Assembly (NCBI GenBank): GCA_009193035.1
Contig: SWDT01000248.1
Coordinates: forward strand, 1-64,000
From: Halicephalobus mephisto
Lineage: Eukaryota > Nematoda > Chromadorea > Rhabditida > Panagrolaimidae
Length of the DNA: 64,000 nt
Reading direction: 5' to 3'
The notes below the pieces were generated by a model that was given only the letters and a program-made list of their open reading frames with translations, was not told where the DNA came from and ran no database searches. The translations under genes and the position numbers were made by a program. Below are positions 11,191-21,864 of the stretch, in pieces (position 1 is the stretch's first letter; the number at the start of each line of letters is the position of its first letter).

Positions 11191-11870
11191 CTATACCTAA
11201 AATAATCTCTATTTTCTATGCTTATACCTAAAATAATCTCTATTCTCTGCATCTATACCCAAAATAATCTCTATTATCTACTTCTATACCTAAAGTAATC
11301 TCTATTTCCTATGTCTAAGCCTAAAACAATCTATATTTCCTATGCTTATACCTAAAGTAATTTATACTTTCTGCGCTTATACCTGAAATAGTTTTTATTC
11401 TCTATAACTAGATAATTTTTATATATTTATGTAACGATTTCCTTATTTTATGTAATTATACATCGAATTCTTCTTGTTTTATATATCAATATATTAAATT
11501 GTCTTTACTTTATGTAATTACATTCTAAATTTTCCTGTTTCATATATTAACTACTTTCTATATATCCATTTATCGAATTCTTATTTAATACAATTACATT
11601 CTAATTTTTTCATATATCAATGTATTAAATTCTCTTCATATAATTGCTTTTCATATTTTTTCTATTTCATATATCTAATATTTTCTACTTTGTATAATTA
11701 TATATTAAACGGTTTCTTTTTCATATGTTAATTGCTTTTCTATTCTATGCAGTCATATATCAAATAACTCTTATTTTCTATATATTCGTATATCGAATAC
11801 TTTCTAATTTGTGTTTAAAACAATTTTTACTTAAAATACTCATTCTTCGAATTCTTTTATTTTCGAAGAT
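11190..11870. repeat. Tandem repeat (~31 bp) grading into AT-rich DNA upstream of tat-1
   Basis: From 11190 to about 11400 a unit near 'ttatacctaaaataatctct' plus 'attttctatgc' repeats seven times. It then degrades into words such as 'atatatcaatatattaaat' and 'ttatgtaattacattc' up to the first tat-1 exon. Confidence 0.75.
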
Positions 11871-12037
11871 AATATTTGTCTAATATAGTCTTGCAAGTTT
11901 TATACGTGCTTAATTTTGACCTTTTATATGTTAATCAATATTTCAGGAGGTTGAATAACCTTTTGGGTAATGTTCGACTCGATTCCAACCTAGTTCCAGA
12001 GCTTGTTGAAAGATACCGTCTTATATCTGACGGCACG

Positions 12038-15000
12038 ATGTCGCATTCCCCAGAAGTCTCCAGAAGGATACGGGTCTATTCCCCCACACAATTGGCTAAA
12101 TTCTGTTCTAATGAAATAAGGTAATAATTTTGATATATAGAATTTCATTTCTGATGTATGAGTTTTAATTTTGATATATGGGATTTCGTTTCTGATGTAT
12201 GAATCTTAATTTTGATATATGGAATTTTCAGTACTTGTAAATATAATGCGTTTTCTTTTCTCCCAAGATTTCTGCTGGAGCAATTCAGAAGATACAGTAA
12301 TATTTTCTTCTTGATTATTGCTTTATTACAACAAATACCCGATGTATCTCCCACAGGACGTTACACAACTGCCGTACCTTTCCTGATAATCATGTCCGTA
12401 TCTGCAATAAAAGAAATTTTCGAAGATATTGTAAGTAATTTTTTCAAAGTAATTTTAATTTTTAATCAATTTCTATTTTTAATTTTTTAAAATAACTTTA
12501 TTTTTAAAATAATTTTAATTTTTAAATAACTTTATTTTTAATTTTTTTGAATAATTTTTTATTTTTAAAGTAATTTTAATTTTTAAATAACTTTTTATTT
12601 TTAGAAACGTAGACGAATGGACTACTTGGTGAATAATTACATGACAAATGTGTTGAAAAACGGAAAATGGATCGAAACAGAATGGAAAAATGTATGTTAA
12701 TTAAAATTTCTGGATTTATTTGACATATTTTAGGTGAAAGTTGGAGATATTGTTAAAATTGACGATGGACATGTTTTTCCAGCGGATATTGTGTTATTGA
12801 CCTCAAGTGAACCTCATGGATTGGCGTATATTGAAACTTCGAGTTTGGATGGTGAAACAAATTTGAAAATTAGACAAGCTCCGAAAATTTCGGTTGATTT
12901 TAATACGGTAGAAAAATTGATAGAAATGAATGCAGAAATAGAATGCGAAGGACCGAACAAGGACGTTTCAAGTTTTGCAGGAACTTTGATAATTAAAAAT
13001 GTGAAATATGCCCTGAAACCGAGTGAATTACTTCTTAGAGGTGCCAGATTGAAAAATACAGAATGGGTATACGGTACAGTAATATACACAGGACATGATG
13101 CGAAGTTGCTAATGAATTCTAAAACGGCACCACTTAAAAGGTCAACAATAGACATGATTACAAATGAAAGAATTATTTTTTTATTTTTTATACTTGTTGG
13201 ATTGGCATTGATATGTGGTGGTGGAGCTGAAATTTATGATGAATTTTATTTGAGTGATTCGTGGTATCTTGGATCAATAGCAAACGTTAATTTTGCTTGG
13301 AATGTTCTGACTTTTTTTATTTTATATAATAATCTAATTCCTATTAGCTTACAAGTTACGTTGGAATTGGTTAGATTTTTTCAAGCAACTTATATCAATA
13401 ATGTAAGTTTTTAATTTTGTAATTAATTTTTAAATAAGTTATAATTTATTTAAAATATTTAAATTTTGTTTTTGAAAATGAAAAATATTTTGAAAATTAA
13501 TTTTTAATGAATTATTTAATTTTTAAACTTTAGAAATTTTTATTTTTCTAAAAAAAACGAGAAATTTCATTTACTGAAAATCGAAAAAAGCGAATTTGTT
13601 TGTTTTATTATCAAAATTTTCTTAGAATTCTTTATTTTTTAAATCTTTAGAGTTTTTATTTTGTGTTTTTAGGATATTGAAATGTACGATGAAGATTCAG
13701 ATACTCCGGCAAATGCTAGAACTTCGAATTTGAATGAAGAGTTGGGCCAAGTTGAGTATATTATGACAGACAAAACTGGTACTTTAACGAGGAATATTAT
13801 GAAATTTAAAAGATGCTCGGTTTTTGGAGTTAATTATGGAGATGATATTCAAGATTCGTTCCGTGATGAAAAACTTATTGAAGATTTGAAAAATGAAGAA
13901 AATGGAATTATTTCGCATTTTTTGAATGTAATGGCTATTTGTCATACGATTGTACCGGAAAGGAAAGAAGACGGTAATTTGCACTATCAGGGATCGTCAC
14001 CGGATGAAGGGGCTTTGGTTAGGGCAGCGGCTTCACTTGGGGTAGTTTTTCTGTCAAGAGATCCGGATCATGTTGTGGTGAATAAACTTGGAGAAGAAAC
14101 GAAATTTGATATTCTTCATACAATTGAATTCAACAGTGACAGAAAAAGAATGAGTGTTATTACGTACTGTGAAAATGAAGGTTATGTTGTGTACTGTAAA
14201 GGAGCGGATAATGTGATGTTTAATCTTTTGAGTCAAGGACAAGATAATATTTTGTCGATTACGGAAGATCATTTGAGAGAATATGCTGGATCTGGTTACC
14301 GTACTTTGTGTTTTGCATACAGAAAATTAGAAAAAAATTTTTATAATGAATGGAATGAAAAATATTTGAAAGCTATAACTACAGTACCAAAAGATGAAAT
14401 ATTAATTGGTAAATTAGAAGCTGAAATTGAAAAAGAAATGATTTTTTTGGGAGCAACGGCAATTGAAGATAAATTACAAATAGATGTTCCAGAAACTATT
14501 ATTTCGTTGAAAAATGCTGGAATTAAAATTTGGATGTTAACAGGAGATAAAAAAGAAACAGCAATTAATATTGCGAGATCATCAGCATTGATAGATGAAA
14601 ACACAAGGTTGTATTTTATTCAAAATGGAAGTGATATATATAATGTGAAACCGAATGAAATGGAAAATTACGGTATTATGATTAATGGAGCAGTGGTGAA
14701 AGATATGATTTCAATAGAAAATCAAGAATATGTGAAAAATGTAATCCTAAAATCTCATTCTGTTGTTTGTTATAGAATGACACCATCACAAAAAGCAGAA
14801 ATAGTTGAAATGGTTCAAAAAATAAGTAAAAAAGTGGTATTAGCCATAGGAGATGGAGCTAATGATGTGGCTATGATTCAAGCAGCTAATGTTGGAATAG
14901 GTATTACTGGTGAAGAAGGCTTAAGAGCAGCATCATCAAGTGATTATTCAATTGCGCAATTTAATTTTTTAAGAAAATTGTTACTTGTGCATGGAGCGTG

Positions 15001-16653
15001 GAATCATGATAGAACAGTTAAAGTTATTTTATATAGTTTTTATAAGAATATTTGTCTATATATTATTGAATTGTGGTTCGCATTTTTCTCTGCATTTTCT
15101 GGACAAACGATTTTCGATAGGTAAGTTTTAAATTTAAAATAAAAATTAACCTATTTTAGAAAGGTACTATGGAGTTAGGTGTAATTTTTGGAGTTATATT
15201 AAGAGTTTGATATATGAAAATTGACCCTGGAGGGTAGATAGAGGGTTACACACTCCATATAACTCTGATTTAGGGATTTTTAAATCTATTTAGGTAGAAT
15301 ATATTTCCGGAAAAATAATTACGAAATCATTCATGGAAAAATCAAAATTTTAGACTACTTCAGATTCTTAAAAGTTTTCCCAGAAGTATTTCCTGGAAAA
15401 TCCATATATCAATTTTACAATATATAGGTAATTACGAAATAATTGCCATATGGAACTAAAATTATCACATGGGCTACTTTAAGTTCTGAAAAACTTCTGA
15501 GAATTCGCGTCGAGACCGCTTTATAGAAAAAGTCTCTATACAATATGTGGTTGATTATGAAATCGTAGGATTGTTAAATAATTATCGCGCAAAACTGAGA
15601 TTTTAAGCTAATTTAGTTTGTATTGGATTAAAAATTTGTATTGAGATAATTTTGTGAGAAATTCATGATTTTTGTGATAATGTTTTTTTTTCAGATGGAC
15701 AATTGCATTATTCAATGTTGTTTTTACGGCATTTCCACCAGTTATTTTGGGATTATTTGACCGACCAGTGTCTGCGAAAACTATGCTGCAAAATCCACAG
15801 TTATATAGATGTTTTCAAGAACGAGCATTTTCGAACAAAGTATTTTTACTATGGATTGCTCTCGCTATATGGCATTCTTTGCTGTTATTTTTCCTAACAT
15901 ATGCCATTATGGAACATTCTGTTTTGTGGAGTTCAGGTCAAGTAGGTGGATGGCTGATGTTAGGATGTTCTGCTTATACTTATGTGGTTGTTACGGTATG
16001 TTTGAAAGCACTACTTGAAGCAGATACATGGACATGGGTACTGGTTTTTGTATGTATTGGATCTATAATATCGTGGTTTGTATTTATGGGGATATATTCG
16101 GTAATTTGGCCATGGTTGCCTGTTGGAGCTGATATGAAAGGAATGGCGGGGATAATGATGTCAAGTTATACGTTTTGGTTTGGGTTGATATTTGTACCAA
16201 TTGCGACATTATTATCGGACTATGTTATTAAAGGTTTGCAAACTTCGATTTATCCATCTCCAAGAGATTTAATGATTAGAAAAGAAAAAATTAAAAATAT
16301 AATTGCAATTACGTAAGTATTGAATTTTTTAAATTTATTGAATAATTTAGATTTAGAGTTAATGATGAAAATCCAAATCCGTTAGGTCACGTGAATATAT
16401 CGCAGAATAATCATTCATCGACATCGGAAAGATTACAATTACGTAATAATCAACCGGAATACGGTAGTCTTATTTATTATGTATGATTTCTTTAGAGACG
16501 GAAAATCAACGACTTGTCAGTAACACTTCGATGTCATCGGTTGTCAGTGGTGCATACAGTAATCCGATTGAAGTAGATGGAATTGAATTGGAAACTGGAG
16601 GTGGTTTGGCGAGATTTAGACGTAGTAATTCTTTGGATGATTATTCTGTGTGA
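12038..16653 (+). CDS. tat-1: P4-ATPase phospholipid flippase, ATP8A/TAT-1 type
   Basis: Catalytic subunit that moves phosphatidylserine (and likely phosphatidylethanolamine) to the cytosolic leaflet using ATP. Exons: 12038-12120, 12232-12430, 12605-12691, 12734-13402, 13673-15120, 15695-16312, 16351-16463 and 16496-16653, giving 1124 residues, close to ATP8A1. TM1-2 include [20 protein letters not shown]. The actuator DGET loop is at 162-165 and the PISL motif of TM4 at about 326-329. The phosphorylated aspartate is D379 in DKTGTLT, and the hinge GDGANDVAM is near 740. The last six TM segments are in exon 6. The last intron is only 32 nt; retaining it replaces the tail with a short one ending IYYV. 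The first exon may begin at the acceptor ending 11945 and stays open upstream of M12038, so a longer N-terminus is possible. Intron 5 carries a repeat that also occurs in div-1. Confidence 0.95.
15155..15445 (+). repeat. Intronic dispersed element, tat-1 copy
   Basis: The segment from 'ggtactatggagttagg' through 'gaccctggagggtagata' and 'ttccggaaaaataattacg' to 'atataggtaattacg' is matched, with few differences, on the opposite strand at 18380-18665. Shorter relatives with 'agggttaattttcatatatg' occur near 34350, 35100, 35330 and 51000. Confidence 0.85.
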
Positions 16654-16799
16654 ATTTTGGACTTTTTTTAGTCATTATACGGTCATAACGGTGATTATCG
16701 GGTATAATTGTAATGTTCTTATGTAATTTGATCAAGATACGTGTGATTTTTAATGAATTGTAACTTTTGAACAGTTGAAAAAACATACAAAATGGGAAA
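16654..16799. other. Short convergent 3' interval between tat-1 and div-1
   Basis: Only 146 bp separates the two stop codons, so the untranslated ends of the two transcripts probably overlap or abut. No canonical AATAAA is obvious on either strand. Confidence 0.5.
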
Positions 16800-19422
16800 T
16801 TACTTATCTAGAAATTCAGCAGTGATTTTCAAAGATCCTGTTTCAGATTGTTTTCTTTCAAGATGGCAGTTGACGTAACACATACCAGGGTTGCCTTTAC
16901 TGTGTTTCAAATTGACATAGAAGGTTTCACAACATTTCTGAAATAAAGACAAATTAAAATCAGGAATTAAATAAAAATTTAAAAGTAATTAAAAATTAAA
17001 TTTAAATTTAAAAGTAAAATATTTTTTAAATGTAAAATTTAATTTTTAAATGTAAAATTTAATTAAAAATTAAAAACTGACCGTTGCAAAACGTTGAAGT
17101 TTAGAAGTTGAAATAATTATGTGAGGCATTTCCTTGAATTTGTTGTTGATCAGGTCTTCTTGGACTGCTTGAGAAGGGATAATTAGGCCTTCTGAGAGAA
17201 CATTTGTCAGAAAATTTTGAAGTCGATTTCCGGAAATTTTTGGAGATGTAATAAGACGACTCTTGGCTAGACACATCAGATTATCGTAATTATTCACAGC
17301 TATTGTTAATCCAGAAAAAGTAAAAACACACGGATTTGGAACAAGGTAAACTTTCTGAAAATTTCGATATCAAAAAATTAAAAACTAAATTTTTGAAAAT
17401 TAAAAAAACTAAAAATAAGAAAATTTTAAATAAAAAATTTTTAAATTTAAATAAATTTTTAGAAATTTTAAAAATATTTAAATAAAAGTTAATTTTTGAA
17501 AATTTTAAAGTAAAAGTAATTTTTAAAATATTTAAAAACTAATTTTTAGAAATTTTAAAGTAAAAGTAATTTTTAAAATATTTAAAAACTAATTTTTAGA
17601 AGTTTTAAAGTAAAAGTAATTTTTAAAATATTTAAAAACTAATTTTTAGAAATTTTAAAGTAAAAGTAATTTTTAAAATATTTAAAAACTAATTTTTGAA
17701 GATTTTTACCGAGTGGTTTTGGAATTTCGGATAAGGAGGACTTGGGTAGTTGCCGGAGGGCGAATATATGTCATCTTCTAGACCTGGGACCACGACCACG
17801 GAGCCTTCGAAGTCCTCTGCCAAAGAAGTCAAGGTTTCAAAAAACGAGTTCAGCAGCCCTAGGGCACTTGTTTCGCGTTTTTGGGCCGTTTTGGAGAAAT
17901 TCAAAATAGGACCAAAAAGAATGATCAATTTTGATTTTTTTTCTTTGGCATTGAAGAACAATTGGTTTAACTTGGAAGGATAAACATCGTCTTCATTGTT
18001 GAACGGACCACAAGCGGAAAATACGGTACATCTATCGCCATTGCCTGAGGAAATCAAAACTGGAGCTAAATTCGGGGAATTATCACGAACGATTTTTTTG
18101 GCCTTCACTACACCGGCTTCATAAACACCTTCAACATGGATTGTCTGCAATATTAGCGTTAATAATATAATTAAAAAATTAGAAATAAAATTCTTAGAAA
18201 ATTGCTTCGAAACGAAATTTCGTGTTTTTTGAAATTGAACTAGCCAGAAATTTGATCTTTCATGATAGTTATTTTATAATCTTACGTGATTTCATATTTA
18301 ATGACATAAAAACCATATAATTTTCCATAAAATAATCCTAAATTTTTGAAACTGAACTAGTCGAAAACTTTGTTTCTATGTGATGATTTCGTAATTACCT
18401 ATATATCGTGAAATTAATATATGAATTTTCCAGGAAACACTTCTGGGAAAACTTTTAAGAATCTAAAGTAGTCTAAAATTTTGATTTTTCCATGAATGAT
18501 TTCGTAATTATTTTTCCGGAAATATCTTCTATCTAAATAGATTTAAAAATTCCTAAATCAGAGTTATATGGAGTGTGTAACCCTCTATCTACCCTCCAGG
18601 GTCAGTTTTCATATATCAAACTCTTAACACAACCCCAAAAATTACACCTAACTCCATAGTACCCCTACCGAAAAGGAATTGCCTAGTTTTTTAATAAAAT
18701 AGTAAACTAACCTGTTCATGGAAAACGAGAGAATCAGAAACTTCGGAAAAGTCAATAATTTTTTTACCGTAATAGGGAGAAAGAATGATAGCTTTGTTTT
18801 GGGACAGTCTATCCGGAACAGAAACGACTCGACCAGAAACAAAAACTTCCTCGACATCCCCCATCATTTCTGGATCAATAATAATCTCATCACCGACTTC
18901 AAGTCCTGGAACCATCGGAATCATGTTGAGGGAGTTCAGATCCAAGGCAGAAGAGACAAGTCTGACGTCGACATGGGCGTCGGAAGACAGGATTCCCTTG
19001 AACACCTCACTAGACTCTATCTTGACCGGTTCGATTTTCGGTTTCGGGGCATTAACTGGCTTATGGATCAAGGAACTACTAACATTCGTGACATCCGGCT
19101 TCACATTTTCGGAATCTTGCAACTAAAAACAAAAATAATTAAATTTTAAAAACAAAAATAATCAAAATTTTAAAAATTACTTTTTTAACAAATTGCGAAA
19201 CAAAATTACTGTCAATTTTCGTCACTCTTTGATTTGTAGCTTCTGAAATCAGCTCATCTACAGTAGTTGAAGGATCCCAATTTTCGTTTTCAATCGCGAA
19301 TTGTACTGAAAAATTTTCATATATAAAAAATTTAAAAATTACTTACAGATTCCAAAAACTTTCTCATCGGCTAAAGAAATTCCGAAAGTTTCCAAATCGG
19401 ATACAACTTCTTCGTATTCCAT
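16800..19422 (-). CDS. div-1: DNA polymerase alpha accessory B subunit (POLA2)
   Basis: Non-catalytic subunit of the polymerase alpha-primase complex, which starts leading and lagging strands in the nucleus. Exons: 19422-19347, 19305-19181, 19122-18712, 18144-17710, 17354-17082 and 16937-16800, giving 485 residues, shorter than human POLA2 (about 600). N-terminal helical part, then an OB fold (GLEVGDEIIIDP, EEVFVSGRVV). The calcineurin-like phosphoesterase fold follows: FSACGPF, KLIILFGPILNF, VVVVPGLEDD and YPSPPYPKFQN, where the last matches the PxPP step of the family. In B subunits this fold has lost its catalytic metal ligands. The end, KGNPGMCYVNCHLER, fits the conserved VNPGRL region in reduced form. 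Intron 3 (565 nt) contains a dispersed element; intron 4 a ~50-bp tandem repeat. Converges on tat-1. Confidence 0.88.
17440..17700. repeat. ~50-bp intronic tandem repeat in div-1
   Basis: Four or five copies of a unit containing 'ttttaaagtaaaagtaattt' and 'aaaatatttaaaaactaat' fill intron 4. The last copy runs into the splice donor of exon 4. Confidence 0.8.
18380..18665 (-). repeat. Intronic dispersed element, div-1 copy
   Basis: Read on the minus strand this matches the element in tat-1 intron 5 at 15155-15445, including 'ggtactatggagttagg', 'tatggagtgtgtaacc' complement, and 'ttccggaaaaataattacg'. Because div-1 is on the minus strand, both copies lie in the same direction relative to transcription of their host gene. 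Confidence 0.85.
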
Positions 19423-19429
19423 TTTAGAA

Positions 19430-20110
19430 GAACAAAAAAATTAAAAAATAAAATTTGATGCAACAATTTCGCGCGAATTATTTTTCGCTTTGGGATTTTT
19501 TTGATTCTTGTTTGTTAGCTGTTCAAACGATTTTTCGCTTCAGGATTTTTGGTTTCTTCATCTGTTTGCTCGTCGTTGAGTACTTTTTTAAATTTTCCGT
19601 ATTTTTCTTTTAAATTTATATATTAATTCCCTGTTATATATTATTTAAATGATTTCTCGTGCTAGAATATTAATTTTTTTCGTGTTAGGACTTTTGACTT
19701 TTCTTAATTTATCTATTTTCTTCACTGTTGAATACTTTTTTAAATTTTTCGTTTTTTTTCTTTTAAATTTATGTTAATTCCCTGTTATATATTATTTAAA
19801 TGATTTCTCGTGCTAGAACATTAATTTTTTTCGTGTTAGGACTTTTGACTTTTCTTAATTTATCTATTTTCTTCACTGTTGAGTACTTTTTTAAATTTTC
19901 CGTATTTTTCTTTTAAATTTATATATTAATTCCCTGTTATATATTATTTAGATGATTTCCCGTTAAATTTATATTTATATTTCTTTATTATCTGTTAATC
20001 CGACAATTTCCCGCACTGAGATTTCTAATTTTCCTTAATACATCAAGTTTGCTTGTTATTCGACGATTCTCAAAATTCTGGCATATAAAATTTTCTCACT
20101 TGCAATTTTA
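19430..20110. repeat. ~150-bp tandem repeat between div-1 and the CISD gene
   Basis: About two and a half copies of a 150-bp unit lie between 19570 and 19965. Each contains 'gtacttttttaaattttc', 'taattccctgttatatatta', 'gatttctcgtgctagaa' and 'cgtgttaggacttttgac'. The block occupies the divergent intergenic space, so promoters of both genes must lie in or beside it. Confidence 0.8.
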
Positions 20111-20119
20111 TTTTTTCAG

Positions 20120-20714
20120 ATGTTGACTCGAGCGTCTCAGAGTGTTCCAATCCGGGTATGTTATTTAATTGTTTTGTTGTTCATCGAAATTCGAATGTTT
20201 AGACTCTTGTCCGTTTTGGCAGCTCTAAGAATGTCCATATCCAGAACCCAAGCGCCACCGAAATCCCAGCCGAAGGGAAATCTGCTGGAAAACAACCCGT
20301 GAGTGTCAAATTGGAGGCCCAGAAGTTGTATGCCTTCTGCAACTGCGGACATAGCGACAATCAGGTTCGTCGGCTTTCATATATCCGTTTTGTCGAGTCT
20401 TGTCTTTTCTTTAGCCTTTCTGCGATGGTTCCCACAAAGGAGCCGGTAAGACTCTCCGTCGTCCTATCCGATTCACTGTTGACAAAACTGATAATTACTG
20501 GCTTTGCATGTGCAAGCATTCTAAGAAAGTTCCTTTGTGTGATGGCACTCATAAGACTGTCCGTGAATTAATGGGGAAATTTCTAATGATTACTTTACAG
20601 GTGCACGGCGCTCATGACAAGCCCACGACCTTCATCGCCTTCGGGAATTCCCCTGTCTACGACGGCGTCGCTCGCAAACTCGGCTACAAGTACAGGAACG
20701 GCGGTTTCCAGTAG
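20120..20714 (+). CDS. Double-CDGSH iron-sulfur domain protein (CISD3/MiNT type)
   Basis: Probably a mitochondrial matrix protein with two [2Fe-2S] clusters. Exons 20120-20155, 20203-20364 and 20415-20714 give 165 residues. Two complete CDGSH motifs are visible: CNCGHSDNQPFCDGSH, split by the second intron, and CMCKHSKKVPLCDGTH. Each has the three cysteines and one histidine that hold the cluster. Two CDGSH motifs in one chain is typical of CISD3, not CISD1/2. The basic, serine-rich start would fit a mitochondrial presequence. The ATG abuts a TTTTTTCAG acceptor, suggesting trans-splicing. 20562-20600 can be read as exon or, less likely, as a short GT-AG intron of whole codons; either keeps the frame. 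It converges on the Rpp21 gene. Confidence 0.88.
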
Positions 20715-20816
20715 GCTATGTTAATAGTGCTTGACTATGGATGATTTAGAGTCCTCATAAAGATTTTAACCATGTATTATATCTTCATTACAATTTGAGA
20801 TCAGAAAACCTAAAGA

Positions 20817-21440
20817 TCAGTTGAAAGACGTGGCTTTTTCGTTTCTGGATTTGTAGTTTCTGTTCCTGACCAGTTTCTTAACAGCCCCGCAGTCGGTACA
20901 TTTCCTGATTATGTGGGATTTCGTAGCTTTGATGACCATTCCATGGGTGTTGGACTTATTCTCGACCCAGATCCGGTTGCATCGTCTGCAATAAGAACGA
21001 CGGAGTTCCTTCGCTGTAAGCATCTGGTATACGAATTTCACTTCTTTCAACTCATCTACGTACATTTTCGATAACAAAGCTGGACCGTCATTTGGGGATT
21101 TACCTGGAAATTGGTTTCAACGAGAATTTATATGGGGAATGAATTTTAACGGAAATCCATATATGGGAAATGACTCTCGATGAGAAGTCATATATGAAAA
21201 TGAGTTTTGACGGAAATCCATATATGGGAAATGACTCGATGAAAAGTCATATATGAAAATGAATTTTGACGGAAATCTTTATATCGAGAATGATTCTCGA
21301 TGAGAATTCATATATGAAAATCACTTACTAGTTGAAGCTAGGAATTTAGCAGCTTGTTCCAGATAACTCGTCCTCAAGGCGATTTCATTCGGCCGTACAT
21401 GGCTCTGTTCGTTATTTCCAGGATTCTTCTTTCGAGTCAT
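20817..21440 (-). CDS. Ribonuclease P protein subunit p21 (Rpp21/Rpr2 family)
   Basis: Likely protein subunit of nuclear RNase P, which trims the 5' leader of pre-tRNAs. Exons 21440-21329 and 21103-20817 give 132 residues. The family layout is present: an N-terminal helical part (EIALRTSYLEQAAKFLAS) and a four-cysteine zinc ribbon formed by YCRRC and RKCTDCG. It also has a basic tail, KKLVRNRNYKSRN. Length agrees with Rpp21 (about 150). The ATG lies two bases after a TTTTAG acceptor. The intron holds a ~60-bp tandem repeat. The gene is divergent from mrpl-44, about 425 bp away. Confidence 0.78.
21115..21325. repeat. ~60-bp tandem repeat in the Rpp21 intron
   Basis: Three to four copies of a unit with 'gacggaaatccatatatgg' and 'atgactctcgatgagaa' fill the only intron. 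Confidence 0.8.
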
Positions 21441-21864
21441 CACTAAAATAAGTAAATTAAAATAACAGTATTGAAAAAACAATATTTAGAACAAAGTTAT
21501 TTTAAAAAATAAAAATTCAGGAAAAATTACTACAGAAAATAAAAAATTTACAACAAAACTATTTTAAAAAAAAAGAAAGTTTGGAAAAAATTAAGAAAAA
21601 AAGAAAATTTGGAAAGAAATATTTTTTAAAAGAGAAGAAAGTTTGGAAAAAAGTACTTAAAAGAGGAGAAAGTTTGGAAAAAATTTAAAAAAAAGAAAAT
21701 TTGGAAAGAAATGCTGTTTTCAGTGATTGGGAGTTTGATCTCGACACGACAAATTTACGAGCTCTCGCTGCTTTTTGCTTTCCGACATTTACAGTTCCAG
21801 CTTCTTCATTCGACTTCGTGGTTTTATCTTTTTCCTCAGCTTCTTCATTGAATTATTATTGCAG

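Noticed and set aside
18718..19149. Plus-strand 143-codon and 113-codon frames opposite div-1 exon 3
   Set aside because: The minus strand gives the polymerase alpha B subunit with matching phases; these are shadows.
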